Assembly: GCF_040546025.1 (NCBI RefSeq) | Contig: NZ_JBEPNA010000006.1 | Span: 77,095-141,094, forward strand | DNA length: 64,000 nt | Source: Marisediminicola sp040546025 | Lineage (GTDB): Bacteria; Actinomycetota; Actinomycetes; Actinomycetales; Microbacteriaceae | Reading direction: 5' to 3' | Shown: one piece after another, positions 24,943 to 32,562 of the stretch | Position numbering within the stretch: the first letter of the stretch is position 1 | Layout of the letters: every line of letters starts with the position of its first letter | Notes under the pieces: model-generated | What the model was told of the DNA's origin: nothing | Seen by the model: the letters and a program-made list of their open reading frames with translations, nothing else | The model's database searches: none | Made by a program: the position numbers and the translations under genes

Positions 24943-26280
24943 ATGTCGGACACGTTCGACCGGATCATCACGGCAGAGTCTGCGCTCATCGATGGGGTCT
25001 TCGTCGCCGCGTCGCTGGGGATCCGAAACGGCGTCATCGCCGCCATCGGAACTCGCGAACTCCCCGGATCGGGCGAGCGAATCCGCCTCTCCCCCGGCAC
25101 GGTGCTGCTGCCGGGACTCGTGGACACCCACGTGCACGTCAACGAGCCCGGCCGCACGGAGTGGGAGGGGTTCGCGAGCGCGACCCGCGCGGCCGCCGCC
25201 GGCGGGGTCACGACGATCATCGACATGCCGCTCAACAGCATCCCGGCGACAGTGGATGTGGCAGCCCTCGACACGAAGCGCGCGATCGCCGCGCGCAAGG
25301 CGATCGTCGACGTCGGCTTCTGGGGCGGCGCGGTGCCGGCGAGTCTGGGCCGGCTGGGCGAGTTGCACGAGCGCGGGGTCTTCGGGTTCAAGTGCTTCCT
25401 CGCACCGTCGGGCGTGGACGAGTTCCCGCACCTCGACGCTGGGCAGCTCGACGACGCCCTCGCCGAGGTCGCCGGGCTCGGCGCTCTGCTGATCGTGCAC
25501 GCGGAGGATCCCGGCGTGCTCGACGCGCACGAGAACGCGGGCGGCATCGGCTACAGCGACTTCGTCGCATCCCGGCCGAACGAGGCCGAGCTCGTCGCGA
25601 TCGACCGGGTCATCGACGGGGTACGGCGCACCGGCGCCCGCGCCCACATCCTCCACCTCTCCTCCGCCGCCGCCCTCCCCCGCATCGCCGCGGCCAAGGC
25701 CGAGGGGCTGCCGATCACGGTGGAGACCTGCCCGCACTACCTGTGCTTCACGGCAGAGCAGATCCCCGACGGCGCGACGCAGTTCAAGTGCTGCCCGCCG
25801 ATCCGCGACGAGCGCAACCGCGATCTGCTCTGGCAGGGGCTGCTCGATGGGGTCATCGACGTCATCGTCTCGGACCACTCGCCGAGCACGCGCGAGCTCA
25901 AGCTCGGCCACGGCGGCGACTTCGGGCTCGCCTGGGGCGGCATCTCGGGGCTCCAGCTCGGGCTGCCGGCCATCTGGACGGAGGCGCGGCGCCGCTGCAT
26001 CCGCCTCGAACGCGTGCTCGGCTGGATGTCGCAGGCCCCGGCCGACCTCGTCGGGCTGCCGGCAAAGGGGCGGATCCGGGTCGGCGCCGACGCCGACCTC
26101 GTCGCATTCGACCCCGACGCCTCATTCACGGTCGACGTGGAGGCGCTGTTCCACCGCAACCGGGTGAGCGCCTACGAGGGCCGCCAGCTGACCGGGGTCG
26201 TGCGCGGCACCTGGTTGCGCGGCGAGAGCGTCGACCTCGCGCCGACCGCCGTTCCGCGGGGAGTACTGCTCGCGCGCTGA
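24943..26280 (+). CDS. allB: Allantoinase
   Basis: Opens allantoin to allantoate; 445 residues, the usual AllB size. Dihydroorotase-superfamily ligands are complete: GLVDTHVHVNEPGRTEWEGF (HxH, about residues 61-63), the carbamylated Lys in GVFGFKCFLA, LIVHAED, HILHLSS and the catalytic Asp in VIVSDHSPS. ETCPHYLCF and the K-C-C-P-P-I loop (QFKCCPPIRD) are typical of allantoinases rather than dihydroorotases. ATG 24943 is preceded by GGAGCCC. It starts the second half of the urate pathway, 81 bp from uricase and in the same direction. Confidence 0.93.
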   Translation: MSDTFDRIITAESALIDGVFVAASLGIRNGVIAAIGTRELPGSGERIRLSPGTVLLPGLVDTHVHVNEPGRTEWEGFASATRAAAAGGVTTIIDMPLNSIPATVDVAALDTKRAIAARKAIVDVGFWGGAVPASLGRLGELHERGVFGFKCFLAPSGVDEFPHLDAGQLDDALAEVAGLGALLIVHAEDPGVLDAHENAGGIGYSDFVASRPNEAELVAIDRVIDGVRRTGARAHILHLSSAAALPRIAAAKAEGLPITVETCPHYLCFTAEQIPDGATQFKCCPPIRDERNRDLLWQGLLDGVIDVIVSDHSPSTRELKLGHGGDFGLAWGGISGLQLGLPAIWTEARRRCIRLERVLGWMSQAPADLVGLPAKGRIRVGADADLVAFDPDASFTVDVEALFHRNRVSAYEGRQLTGVVRGTWLRGESVDLAPTAVPRGVLLAR

Positions 26281-26322
26281 TCGCGGCGCGTACGCTGAGC
26301 ATCCGTCGACACGACCGAGGTA

Positions 26323-26329
26323 TGAAACA
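26323..26329 (+). promoter_or_regulatory. TGAAACA motif upstream of uricase
   Basis: The heptamer TGAAACA lies 33 bp before the uricase ATG and also occurs twice, 30 bp apart, upstream of the aminotransferase gene (35160-35197). A related TGTTTGA occurs upstream of the allantoinase gene near 24908. It is a candidate for a shared regulator half-site; the match is short and may be chance. Confidence 0.25.
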
Positions 26330-26361
26330 CCCCGGTCACATGGCTCTGGAAGAATCACCGC

Positions 26362-27282
26362 ATGGCCATCGTTCTCGGATCACATCAATACGGCAAAGCC
26401 GAAAGCCGCCTCGTGCGCATCTACCGCGACCAGGTGCGGCATGAGATCCGCGACCTCAATGTGAGCACGAGCCTGCGCGGGAGCTTCGCCGAGGCACACC
26501 TCTACGGCGACCAGAGCCAGGTGCTTCCGACCGACACGCAGAAGAACACCGCCTACGCGTTCGCGAAGTCCGCCGGAATCCGCTCGATCGAGGGATTCGG
26601 GCTCACCCTCGCTCGCCACTTCGTCGACCACACCGCTCCCGCGACAGGGGCCCGCGTCGAGGTCGAGGAGTACGCCTGGCGGCGCGCCGTCGTCAACGGC
26701 GCCGAGCACGACCACACCTGGATCCGCGCCGGCGAGGAGGTGCGCACCGCCGCCGTCACCGTCGAGGGCAAGGGCGAGGAGCAGGTCGCGCACGTGGTCG
26801 GCGGATTCAAGGACCTCGTGCTGCTCAAGTCGACCGGGTCGGAGTTCCGCGACTTCCTGACCGACGAGTACACGACCCTCGCGGCGACGAGCGACCGCGT
26901 GCTCGCGACCTCCCTCGTCGCCCGCTGGCGCTTCTCCTCGACCGAGCCCGACTGGGAGGCCGTCATCTGGGACGACGTGTACTCCAGCGTCAAGCAGATC
27001 ATCGTGACCCAGTTCGCGACCCTGCAGTCGCTCGCGCTGCAGCAGACCCTGTGGCACATGGGCAAGGCTGTTCTGCAGGAGCATCCGGAGATCGCCGAGA
27101 TCCAGTTCTCCGCGCCGAACAAGCACCACTTCGTCGTCGACCTCGCCCCGTTCGGACTGGACAACCCGGGCGAGGTGTTCGTCGCCGCCGACCGGCCATA
27201 CGGCCTGATCCAGGCGACGGTCACCCGCGACGACGCCTCGAATGCCGGCGGCGCGTGGGCCCCGGGGGCGGGTCTCGCATGA
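26362..27282 (+). CDS. uox: Urate oxidase (uricase)
   Basis: Cofactor-free oxidation of urate to 5-hydroxyisourate; 306 residues in the two-fold T-fold layout. Signatures: YGKAESRLVRIYR at the N-terminus (active-site Lys), PTDTQKNTAYAFA (catalytic Thr, about residues 56-68), SFRDFLTDEYTTL-like (here EFRDFLTDEYTTL) in the middle, and NKHHFVVDL near the C-terminus with the active-site His. The protein is a normal cytosolic uricase. Its stop overlaps the guanine deaminase start (ATGA). The 81-bp upstream gap contains TATGAAACA, a possible regulator half-site. Confidence 0.95.
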   Translation: MAIVLGSHQYGKAESRLVRIYRDQVRHEIRDLNVSTSLRGSFAEAHLYGDQSQVLPTDTQKNTAYAFAKSAGIRSIEGFGLTLARHFVDHTAPATGARVEVEEYAWRRAVVNGAEHDHTWIRAGEEVRTAAVTVEGKGEEQVAHVVGGFKDLVLLKSTGSEFRDFLTDEYTTLAATSDRVLATSLVARWRFSSTEPDWEAVIWDDVYSSVKQIIVTQFATLQSLALQQTLWHMGKAVLQEHPEIAEIQFSAPNKHHFVVDLAPFGLDNPGEVFVAADRPYGLIQATVTRDDASNAGGAWAPGAGLA

Positions 27283-27755
27283 GCACCCCGACCGACAAGG
27301 ACTGGCTCGCCCAGACCATCCAGCTCGCGATCGAGAACGTTGCGGAGGGCGGCGGGCCGTTCGGCGCGCTCATCGTGCGCGACGGCACGCTGCTCGCGAC
27401 GGGCCAGAACCGCGTGACGCGCGACCTCGACCCGACCGCGCACGCCGAGGTCATGGCGATCCGCGCGGCCTGCCGAGCTGTCGGGGACTTCTCGCTCGCC
27501 GGCGCCATCCTGTACACGTCGTGCGAACCGTGTCCGCTGTGCATCTCGGCGTCGCTCTGGGCTCGGGTCGACCGCATTGTCTATGCGGCCGACCGGCACG
27601 ATGCGGCCCGCGGCGGCTTCGACGACCTGGAGTTCTACGAGCTGTTCGCCAGGGACCGGTCGACCTGGCCGACCGCGGTCGACGCCGTGCGGCTCGACGA
27701 CGCGGCACGGCCGTTCGATGTGTGGCTGAACGATGCGGAGCGTACCGCGTACTGA
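27279..27755 (+). CDS. guaD: Guanine deaminase (cytidine-deaminase fold)
   Basis: 158-residue nucleobase deaminase. The zinc site is complete: TAHAEVMAIR (His and catalytic Glu, about residues 52-61) and TSCEPCPLC (two Cys). The C-terminal segment YELFARDRST and final Tyr-containing tail match the domain-swapped guanine deaminases of Bacillus type, which make xanthine from guanine. Start ATG 27279 overlaps uricase. This gives the cluster an intact guanine-to-xanthine entry, in contrast to the altered amidohydrolase at 11767. Confidence 0.88.
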   Translation: MSTPTDKDWLAQTIQLAIENVAEGGGPFGALIVRDGTLLATGQNRVTRDLDPTAHAEVMAIRAACRAVGDFSLAGAILYTSCEPCPLCISASLWARVDRIVYAADRHDAARGGFDDLEFYELFARDRSTWPTAVDAVRLDDAARPFDVWLNDAERTAY

Positions 27756-27819
27756 GGATGCGCGTGGCCTGTGCGGTCGTGGGGTTCGTAGGTTCTCGGC
27801 GTGCCGCGGATGAGCTTGC

Positions 27820-27903
27820 GGGCGCAACTCGGGAGATTCTGCGACACGCCGAGATCTCGGTCGCCGGAGCTCGGCGTGGCGCAGAATCTCCTGAGTTACG
27901 CGC
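27820..27903. repeat. Imperfect 34-bp hairpin element, copy 1
   Basis: Arms 27820-27853 and 27870-27903 pair with about four mismatches around a 16-nt loop (ATCTCGGTCGCCGGAG). The central 68 bp (27832-27899) recur unchanged at 28061-28128. It lies in the 400-bp gap between guanine deaminase and HIU hydrolase (convergent genes), which otherwise holds only the second copy and a microsatellite. Confidence 0.85.
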
Positions 27904-28000
27904 GGGCTCGAGGTGGCCGCCGCAGCAGCGGCAGGTCGCCGCGTACCTGCGGTGACGTACTGATCACCACGACGCATCCGACTCTGCCATCTCCTGCGAA

Positions 28001-28060
28001 CCGACTAACCGACCAACCGACTAACCGACTAACCGACTAACCGACTAACCGACTAACCGA
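28001..28060 (+). repeat. 8-bp microsatellite (CCGACTAA), 7.5 units
   Basis: CCGACTAA is repeated head to tail, with one variant unit (CCGACCAA, second). It ends directly against the second hairpin copy at 28061. Non-coding; copy-number change by slippage is expected. Confidence 0.95.
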
Positions 28061-28128
28061 GGAGATTCTGCGACACGCCGAGATCTCGGTCGCCGGAGCT
28101 CGGCGTGGCGCAGAATCTCCTGAGTTAC
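28061..28128. repeat. Hairpin element, copy 2
   Basis: Identical over 68 bp to 27832-27899: arms GGAGATTCTGCGACACGCCG.. (28061-28082) and its near-complement (28099-28120), same 16-nt loop, then TGAGTTAC. The outer part of the left arm present in copy 1 is replaced here by the microsatellite. Confidence 0.9.
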
Positions 28129-28157
28129 CGACGAGCGGCCGTCAGCCCGCGCCGCGC

Positions 28158-28490
28158 TCAGCTGCCGCGGTAGCTGCTGAACGCGAACGGGCTCAGCAGC
28201 AGGGGCACATGGTGATGCGACGCGTCGACGACCGTGAAGACAAGGGTCACCTCGGGGAAGAATCCCGCCTGCCCTGTCGCGGAGGAGTACTTCGCGGTGT
28301 CGAAGGTCAGGCGGTAGTCGCCGGGCTCGAGCGACTCGGCGCCGAGCTGGCCGACACGGCCGTCGGCATCCGTCATGGCCTGGTCGAGGAGGGTCCAGGC
28401 GCCGCTCGCGCGGTGTTCGAGCGTGACCGGCACACCCGCGGCGGGCCGGCCGAGGGCGGTGTCGAGCACGTGGGTGGTGATCTGGCTCAT
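28158..28490 (-). CDS. uraH: 5-Hydroxyisourate hydrolase
   Basis: Hydrolyses 5-hydroxyisourate to OHCU; 110 residues of the transthyretin-related fold. The N-terminal motif THVLDTALGRPA (residues 6-17), the central Arg/His region, and the C-terminal signature HHHVPLLLSPFAFSSYRGS with the tetrapeptide YRGS are all present. It overlaps the OHCU decarboxylase gene by 4 bp (ATGA), so the two labile intermediates are handled by co-translated enzymes. Confidence 0.95.
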   Translation of the reverse strand: MSQITTHVLDTALGRPAAGVPVTLEHRASGAWTLLDQAMTDADGRVGQLGAESLEPGDYRLTFDTAKYSSATGQAGFFPEVTLVFTVVDASHHHVPLLLSPFAFSSYRGS

Positions 28491-28987
28491 GACGGCTCCC
28501 CTCCGAATGTCGGCCCGAAGGTCTTCTCCAGCCGCAGGAGCGCGATCTCGATCAGCTGCGCGCTCACGATGGCGAGCTCGGTCCGATCGTCGAGCAGCAG
28601 CCGGCGCTCGAGCTCGGCGAGGATCTCGGCCCGGCTGCGGCCGGCGGCGCGAATCAGGAAGACCCGGTCGAAGCGCTGCTCGTAGCGCCGGTTGCCGTCG
28701 GCGACGGCCGCGGCGAGCGCGCTATCGCCGGCATCCGCCGAGGCCTGCTCGGCGCGCGAGAACTGTTGCGCGGCGCCCTCGCCGACGGGCTTCTCGCCGA
28801 TGCGCGGGTGGTGCCCGAGGGCCTCGTCGATCTCGGACCGTCGCAGCGGCGCCGCGACCCTCGCGGCGTCGAAAAGCGCATCAAGGTTCGCGAACGGGGC
28901 GTGGGAGGCGACCTCGTCGACCCAGCGGCGCACGGCGAGCGCCGCGGTGAGCCCGTCGCGCAGCTCGGCGTCATTGAGTTCGCGCAT
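28487..28987 (-). CDS. uraD: OHCU decarboxylase
   Basis: Converts 2-oxo-4-hydroxy-4-carboxy-5-ureidoimidazoline to (S)-allantoin; 166 residues, all helical. The active-site segment HPRIGEKPVG (about residues 60-69) and the C-terminal FLIRAAGRSRAEILAELE with an RLLLDDRTEL tail match the family. ATG 28987 was chosen because GAGGGGG lies 6 nt upstream and the N-terminus MRELNDAEL fits. The frame stays open further upstream but without a credible start. Overlaps uraH by 4 bp and is divergent from the MobA-like gene. Confidence 0.93.
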   Translation of the reverse strand: MRELNDAELRDGLTAALAVRRWVDEVASHAPFANLDALFDAARVAAPLRRSEIDEALGHHPRIGEKPVGEGAAQQFSRAEQASADAGDSALAAAVADGNRRYEQRFDRVFLIRAAGRSRAEILAELERRLLLDDRTELAIVSAQLIEIALLRLEKTFGPTFGGEPS

Positions 28988-29025
28988 GAATCCCCCTCGC
29001 GGCGGCCCGTCACCGCTCGTGTGGG

Positions 29026-29041
29026 TATAACTGTACTGGTG
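29026..29041 (+). promoter_or_regulatory. -10 element and leaderless start of the MobA-like gene
   Basis: TATAAC (29026-29031) is followed by seven bases and GTG 29039. No purine tract precedes the GTG, so transcription probably starts at the start codon. The opposite strand of the same bases (GTTATACC) may serve uraD. Confidence 0.5.
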
Positions 29042-29641
29042 ACCTCCCCCACCGCCCCGACCCCGCAACCTCCCGCCGGCCTTGTTCTCGCCGCGGGCGC
29101 GGGAACGCGGATGGGCCAGCCGAAGGCGCTTGTCGTCGATGACCGCGGAGGCTGGCTCGAGCGCGCGACGGTGCTGCTGCTCGATGCCGGATGCGCGCCG
29201 GTGATCGTCGTGCTCGGCGCCGCGGCGGACGAGGCGCGCGCGCTGCTACCCGCCGACCCCCGTGTCTCGGTGGTCGTCGCCGAGCACTGGGAGCGCGGCC
29301 TCTCTGCGTCGCTCGCTGCGGGGCTGCGCGCGGCGGAGCGGACGGATGCGGCGTCCACCGCCGTCACCCTTGTCGACCTCCCGACGCTCGGCCTCGCCGC
29401 CGTCGAGCGGATGCTGCGCCCCGAGCCCCGTGTCGATACGCTGCGCCAGGCGAGGTGGGACGGCCGTCCCGGGCATCCGGTGGTCATCGGCCGGACGCAC
29501 TGGGCGGCGCTGCTCGCCGAGCTGTCCGGGGATTCGGGCGCGCGGTCGTATCTGCAGCGCCACGGTGCCGACATGGTCGACTGCTCCGACCTCGGCGACG
29601 GGATGGACGTGGACGCGCGGCCAGAGCATCCGACCGGCTGA
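29039..29641 (+). CDS. MobA-like nucleotidyltransferase (Mo-cofactor maturation)
   Basis: 200-residue NTP transferase of the MobA/MocA type. The N-terminal signature GLVLAAGAGTRMGQPKALV (about residues 14-32) binds the nucleotide, and TLVDLPTLG holds the metal-binding Asp. The final part, RPGHPVVIGRTHW ... DSGARSYL, matches enzymes that add CMP or GMP to molybdopterin for xanthine dehydrogenases and CO dehydrogenases. It probably completes the cofactor of the Mo-hydroxylase at 8921. Start GTG 29039, leaderless. Confidence 0.83.
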   Translation: MTSPTAPTPQPPAGLVLAAGAGTRMGQPKALVVDDRGGWLERATVLLLDAGCAPVIVVLGAAADEARALLPADPRVSVVVAEHWERGLSASLAAGLRAAERTDAASTAVTLVDLPTLGLAAVERMLRPEPRVDTLRQARWDGRPGHPVVIGRTHWAALLAELSGDSGARSYLQRHGADMVDCSDLGDGMDVDARPEHPTG

Positions 29642-29668
29642 GCACGCCCGCCGCATCCGTGTCCGACG

Positions 29669-31534
29669 CTATCGCCCCGCGGCGTACCCCTGAGAGCCCC
29701 GCGGATTTGCGGCGGCGGAGAGGATGCCCGTGGCCGGGTCGCGGGACACGGACGACAGTCGGCCGAGGCTCCAGCCGCCGGCAACGACGATGCGGTGGCC
29801 GCGCTGCTCGAGCTCCGCGATGACGTCGGCGCCGAGGCGGTCCTCGACGACCGACTCTCCCGGCGCCCAGACCCGCGGCCAGAACGACGACGCGAACGAG
29901 TTCGTGTGCATCGCGGGGGCATCGATCGCCTGCTGCGGCGAGTAGCCGCCGACGATCGTGCGCAGCAGGTAGAGGAGCTGCCACTGGTCCTGCTGGTCGC
30001 CGCCGGGCGAGCCGAGGGCGGAGACCGGCTCTCCGTCGATCAGCACGAGGGTCGGGGTGAGCGTGGTGCGCGGGCGGCGTCCCGGCGTCAGGGTCGACGG
30101 CGAGCCGGGTTCGAGCCAGGTCATCTGCAGGCGGGATCCGAGGCAGAACCCCAGCTCGGGGATCGTCGGGGAGGACTGCAGCCAGCCCCCTGACGGCGTC
30201 GCGGAGACCATGTTGCCCGCGCGGTCGACGACGTCGATGTGGCAGGTGTCGCCGCGGGTCTGCCCCGTGCGGGCGACGGTCGGTTCGCCGACGCCCGCGG
30301 CGACGTGTCCGGCCATCGCGTTCGGCGGGGTGTACTCGGTGCGCAACGGCGGCGACGCGGGCTCGTGGCCGGCGAGAGCTCCAGGCCGCACCTCGTGCGA
30401 CGCGCGCTCCGTGATGAGGGCACGGCGCTCGTCCGCGTAGTCGGCCGAGAGCAGGCGGTCGAGCGGCACGTCGGCGTCGCCGTAGAAGGCCTCGCGGTCG
30501 GCCATCACGAGCTTGATCGTCTCGAGGATCGTGTGCGCGCCGAGCGCGGTGGACGGATCGAGGTGATCGTCGTCGAAGCCGTCGAGGATCATGAGTGCCT
30601 GCAGCAGGGCGGGCCCCTGCCCCCAGGCGCCGGTCTTGGCGATCTCGTGCCCGCGGAACGTGACGGTCGTCGCGGGCTCGTAGCCGGCACGGAAGCCGGC
30701 GAGGTCGTCGGCGGCGATGACCCCGGCGTGGTCGGTGCCCGACGAGTGCCTGTGCGGCTCGCGGATGAACTCGACGATCTCCCGCGCGACGAAGCCCTCG
30801 GACCAGGCGACCCGTGCCGCGTCGATGCGGTGCTCCCGGGTGGGGGCGGTGCCGGCACTCGCGCTCGTCGCGCCCTCCTCGCTGGCCGCCACGATACCGG
30901 CACCGTCCTCGCTCGCGGTGAGGATCCGGTCGAGGGTGCGCGCCCAGGCCTCATTCGTGATCAGTTCGCCGGGCACGGGAGCCCGGCCCTGCGGCATCCA
31001 CCTGTCCGCGGACGACGGCCAGTGCTCGGCGAACAGGTCGGCGACGGAGGAGATCGTGGCGCACACGTTCGCGAGCACCGGATGCCCGTTGCGGGCGTAG
31101 TCGATCGCGAAGGCGAGCACGGGCCCGAGCTCCCAGGTGCCGTGGTCGCGCAGCAGCAGGAGCCAGGCGTCGACCGCTCCGGGAATCGCCGCCGCGAGCG
31201 CTCCCGAGCCGGGCACCAGTTCGAGCCCCTCGGCGAGGTAGTGCGCGGTTGTTGCGGCGGCCGGGGCTGGCCCCTGGCCGACGAGCACGATCGGCTGGCC
31301 GGGGTTCTCCGCGGTCGCGAACACCCCGGTCATGTCGCCGCCCGGACCGTTGAGGTGCGGCTCGACGACGTGCAGCACGAAGGCCCCCGCGACGGCGGCG
31401 TCGAAGGCGTTGCCGCCGCGCTCGAGCACCGCCTGCGCGGTCGCTGTCGCGAGCCAGTGGGTCGATGCCGTCATGCCGAAGGTGCCGGTGAGGTCGGGGC
31501 GGGTCGTGAATGGGTCAGGTGCGGTGTAGCTCAC
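29669..31534 (-). CDS. Gamma-glutamyltransferase family protein
   Basis: Ntn-hydrolase precursor, about 621 residues. It has the usual two-part GGT layout: GMTASTHWLATATAQAVLERGGNAFDAA (large subunit start, split around STHWLAT), then the self-cleavage site with nucleophile Thr in TRGDTCHIDVVD and the small-subunit loop VSATPSGGWLQSSP. The subfamily resembles cytosolic/secreted acylase-type GGTs of soil bacteria; no signal peptide is clear. The chosen GTG 31534 puts the family N-terminus at the start; a GTG at 31594 would add 20 low-complexity residues. The role in the purine island is unknown; it may release an amide- or glutamyl-linked product. Confidence 0.82.
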   Translation of the reverse strand: MSYTAPDPFTTRPDLTGTFGMTASTHWLATATAQAVLERGGNAFDAAVAGAFVLHVVEPHLNGPGGDMTGVFATAENPGQPIVLVGQGPAPAAATTAHYLAEGLELVPGSGALAAAIPGAVDAWLLLLRDHGTWELGPVLAFAIDYARNGHPVLANVCATISSVADLFAEHWPSSADRWMPQGRAPVPGELITNEAWARTLDRILTASEDGAGIVAASEEGATSASAGTAPTREHRIDAARVAWSEGFVAREIVEFIREPHRHSSGTDHAGVIAADDLAGFRAGYEPATTVTFRGHEIAKTGAWGQGPALLQALMILDGFDDDHLDPSTALGAHTILETIKLVMADREAFYGDADVPLDRLLSADYADERRALITERASHEVRPGALAGHEPASPPLRTEYTPPNAMAGHVAAGVGEPTVARTGQTRGDTCHIDVVDRAGNMVSATPSGGWLQSSPTIPELGFCLGSRLQMTWLEPGSPSTLTPGRRPRTTLTPTLVLIDGEPVSALGSPGGDQQDQWQLLYLLRTIVGGYSPQQAIDAPAMHTNSFASSFWPRVWAPGESVVEDRLGADVIAELEQRGHRIVVAGGWSLGRLSSVSRDPATGILSAAANPRGSQGYAAGR

Positions 31535-31632
31535 GGAGTCACTTTCGGCGGGGACGGATGCTGCAGAAGCAGTCTTCCCATCATGCGCGCCCACCGGCTC
31601 GCATCCGCAATCGGCGCCCCGTCTCGCGAGGT

Positions 31633-31688
31633 GCCCAGTTGTGTCCCCTCCGCACCCAGAGAAGCAGCCAATTCAGGCAACTCGCGTC
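31633..31688 (+). repeat. 56-bp dispersed intergenic element, copy C
   Basis: GCCCAGTT at the left and AGGCAACTCGCG at the right, same length as copies A and B. It lies in the 209-bp gap upstream of the GGT-family gene. Confidence 0.5.
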
Positions 31689-31743
31689 GTCGGGCATCCG
31701 CGGCATCACGCATCCGCCCGGGAACGCGTCCGGCGACCACCGG

Positions 31744-32562
31744 TCAGGGCGCTTCGATCTCCGCGAGCGCTGCGTAGCTGGCGCCGATGCGAGCGACCCG
31801 CTCCCGGCCAGCGCGACCGGTGCGGGCGAGCACGGCCGCCGCGAGCAGGCTCACGACGCTCATGGCCGTGGCATAGCTGTCGAAAGGCAGGCCCGTGTCG
31901 AGCGGACACTCGATGAAGTGGGCGGATGCCGCGTGCCGGCGCGCTCCCGCATCGCCGAGCAGCACGAGGGACGCGCCGCTCTCCCGCACGCCCTCCGCGA
32001 CGCGGGTGAACGACTCCGGCCGTCGGCGGAAGCCCACGAGCACGACGGCGTCGTCGCGGCCGAGGCTCGCGAGCTCCTCGCCGAGCGACTGGCCCGGCTG
32101 CGGGGCGAGCGCGACGCCGGGCCTGGCCTGCGCGAGCTGCTGACGCAAGTGCAGCGCCACCGGATAGCTGTTGCGGAATCCGACGATCAGCACAGAACGG
32201 GCATCGGCGAGGAGCCGGGCGGGCTCGGTCAGGTCGAGGGATCCGAGCGTTGCTGTGAGGTTCGCAAGCTCCCGCTCCAGATGGCCGGATGCCGACCCGC
32301 CGGCGATCGGCGCCCCGGCGCCGCGGGTGGCGCGCACCTGCTCGCGCACCGCGCCCGCGTTCTCGAAGCCGAGCCGACGGAAGAGCCGCGACACGGTCGC
32401 CTTCGAGACACCGCTGTGGGCCGCGAGCTCGGTGGCCGTGTAGACGGCGAGGTCGCCGAGGTTGGCGAGGATAAAGTCAGCCGCACGCTTCTCCTGCGGG
32501 GTGAGGTCGGCGTAGCTCGCGTCGATCCGCTCCCCGATGCCAGGCGCCAGAGCGCTGCTCAC
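31744..32562 (-). CDS. RpiR/MurR-family transcriptional regulator
   Basis: 272 residues: an N-terminal HTH_6 (YADLTPQEKRAADFILANLG; HSGVSKATVSRLFRRLGFENA) and a C-terminal SIS domain (VLIVGFRNSYPVALHLRQQL; DDAVVLVGFRRRPE) that usually binds a phosphosugar or related ligand. Its start overlaps the stop of the allantoate amidohydrolase gene (ATGA), so it is cotranscribed with the allantoin genes. RpiR-type regulators of purine use are known (HpxU-like). It may act at the TGAAACA motifs upstream of the aminotransferase. Confidence 0.9.
   Translation of the reverse strand: MSSALAPGIGERIDASYADLTPQEKRAADFILANLGDLAVYTATELAAHSGVSKATVSRLFRRLGFENAGAVREQVRATRGAGAPIAGGSASGHLERELANLTATLGSLDLTEPARLLADARSVLIVGFRNSYPVALHLRQQLAQARPGVALAPQPGQSLGEELASLGRDDAVVLVGFRRRPESFTRVAEGVRESGASLVLLGDAGARRHAASAHFIECPLDTGLPFDSYATAMSVVSLLAAAVLARTGRAGRERVARIGASYAALAEIEAP

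Noticed and set aside
24943..26280. Dihydroorotase (pyrC)
   Set aside because: Length, EPGRTEWEGF context and position beside uricase and allantoin genes fit allantoinase better; no pyrimidine biosynthesis gene is near.
28487..29068. Longer OHCU decarboxylase with Gly-rich N-terminus
   Set aside because: The extra residues have no family match and the best ribosome site lies before ATG 28987.
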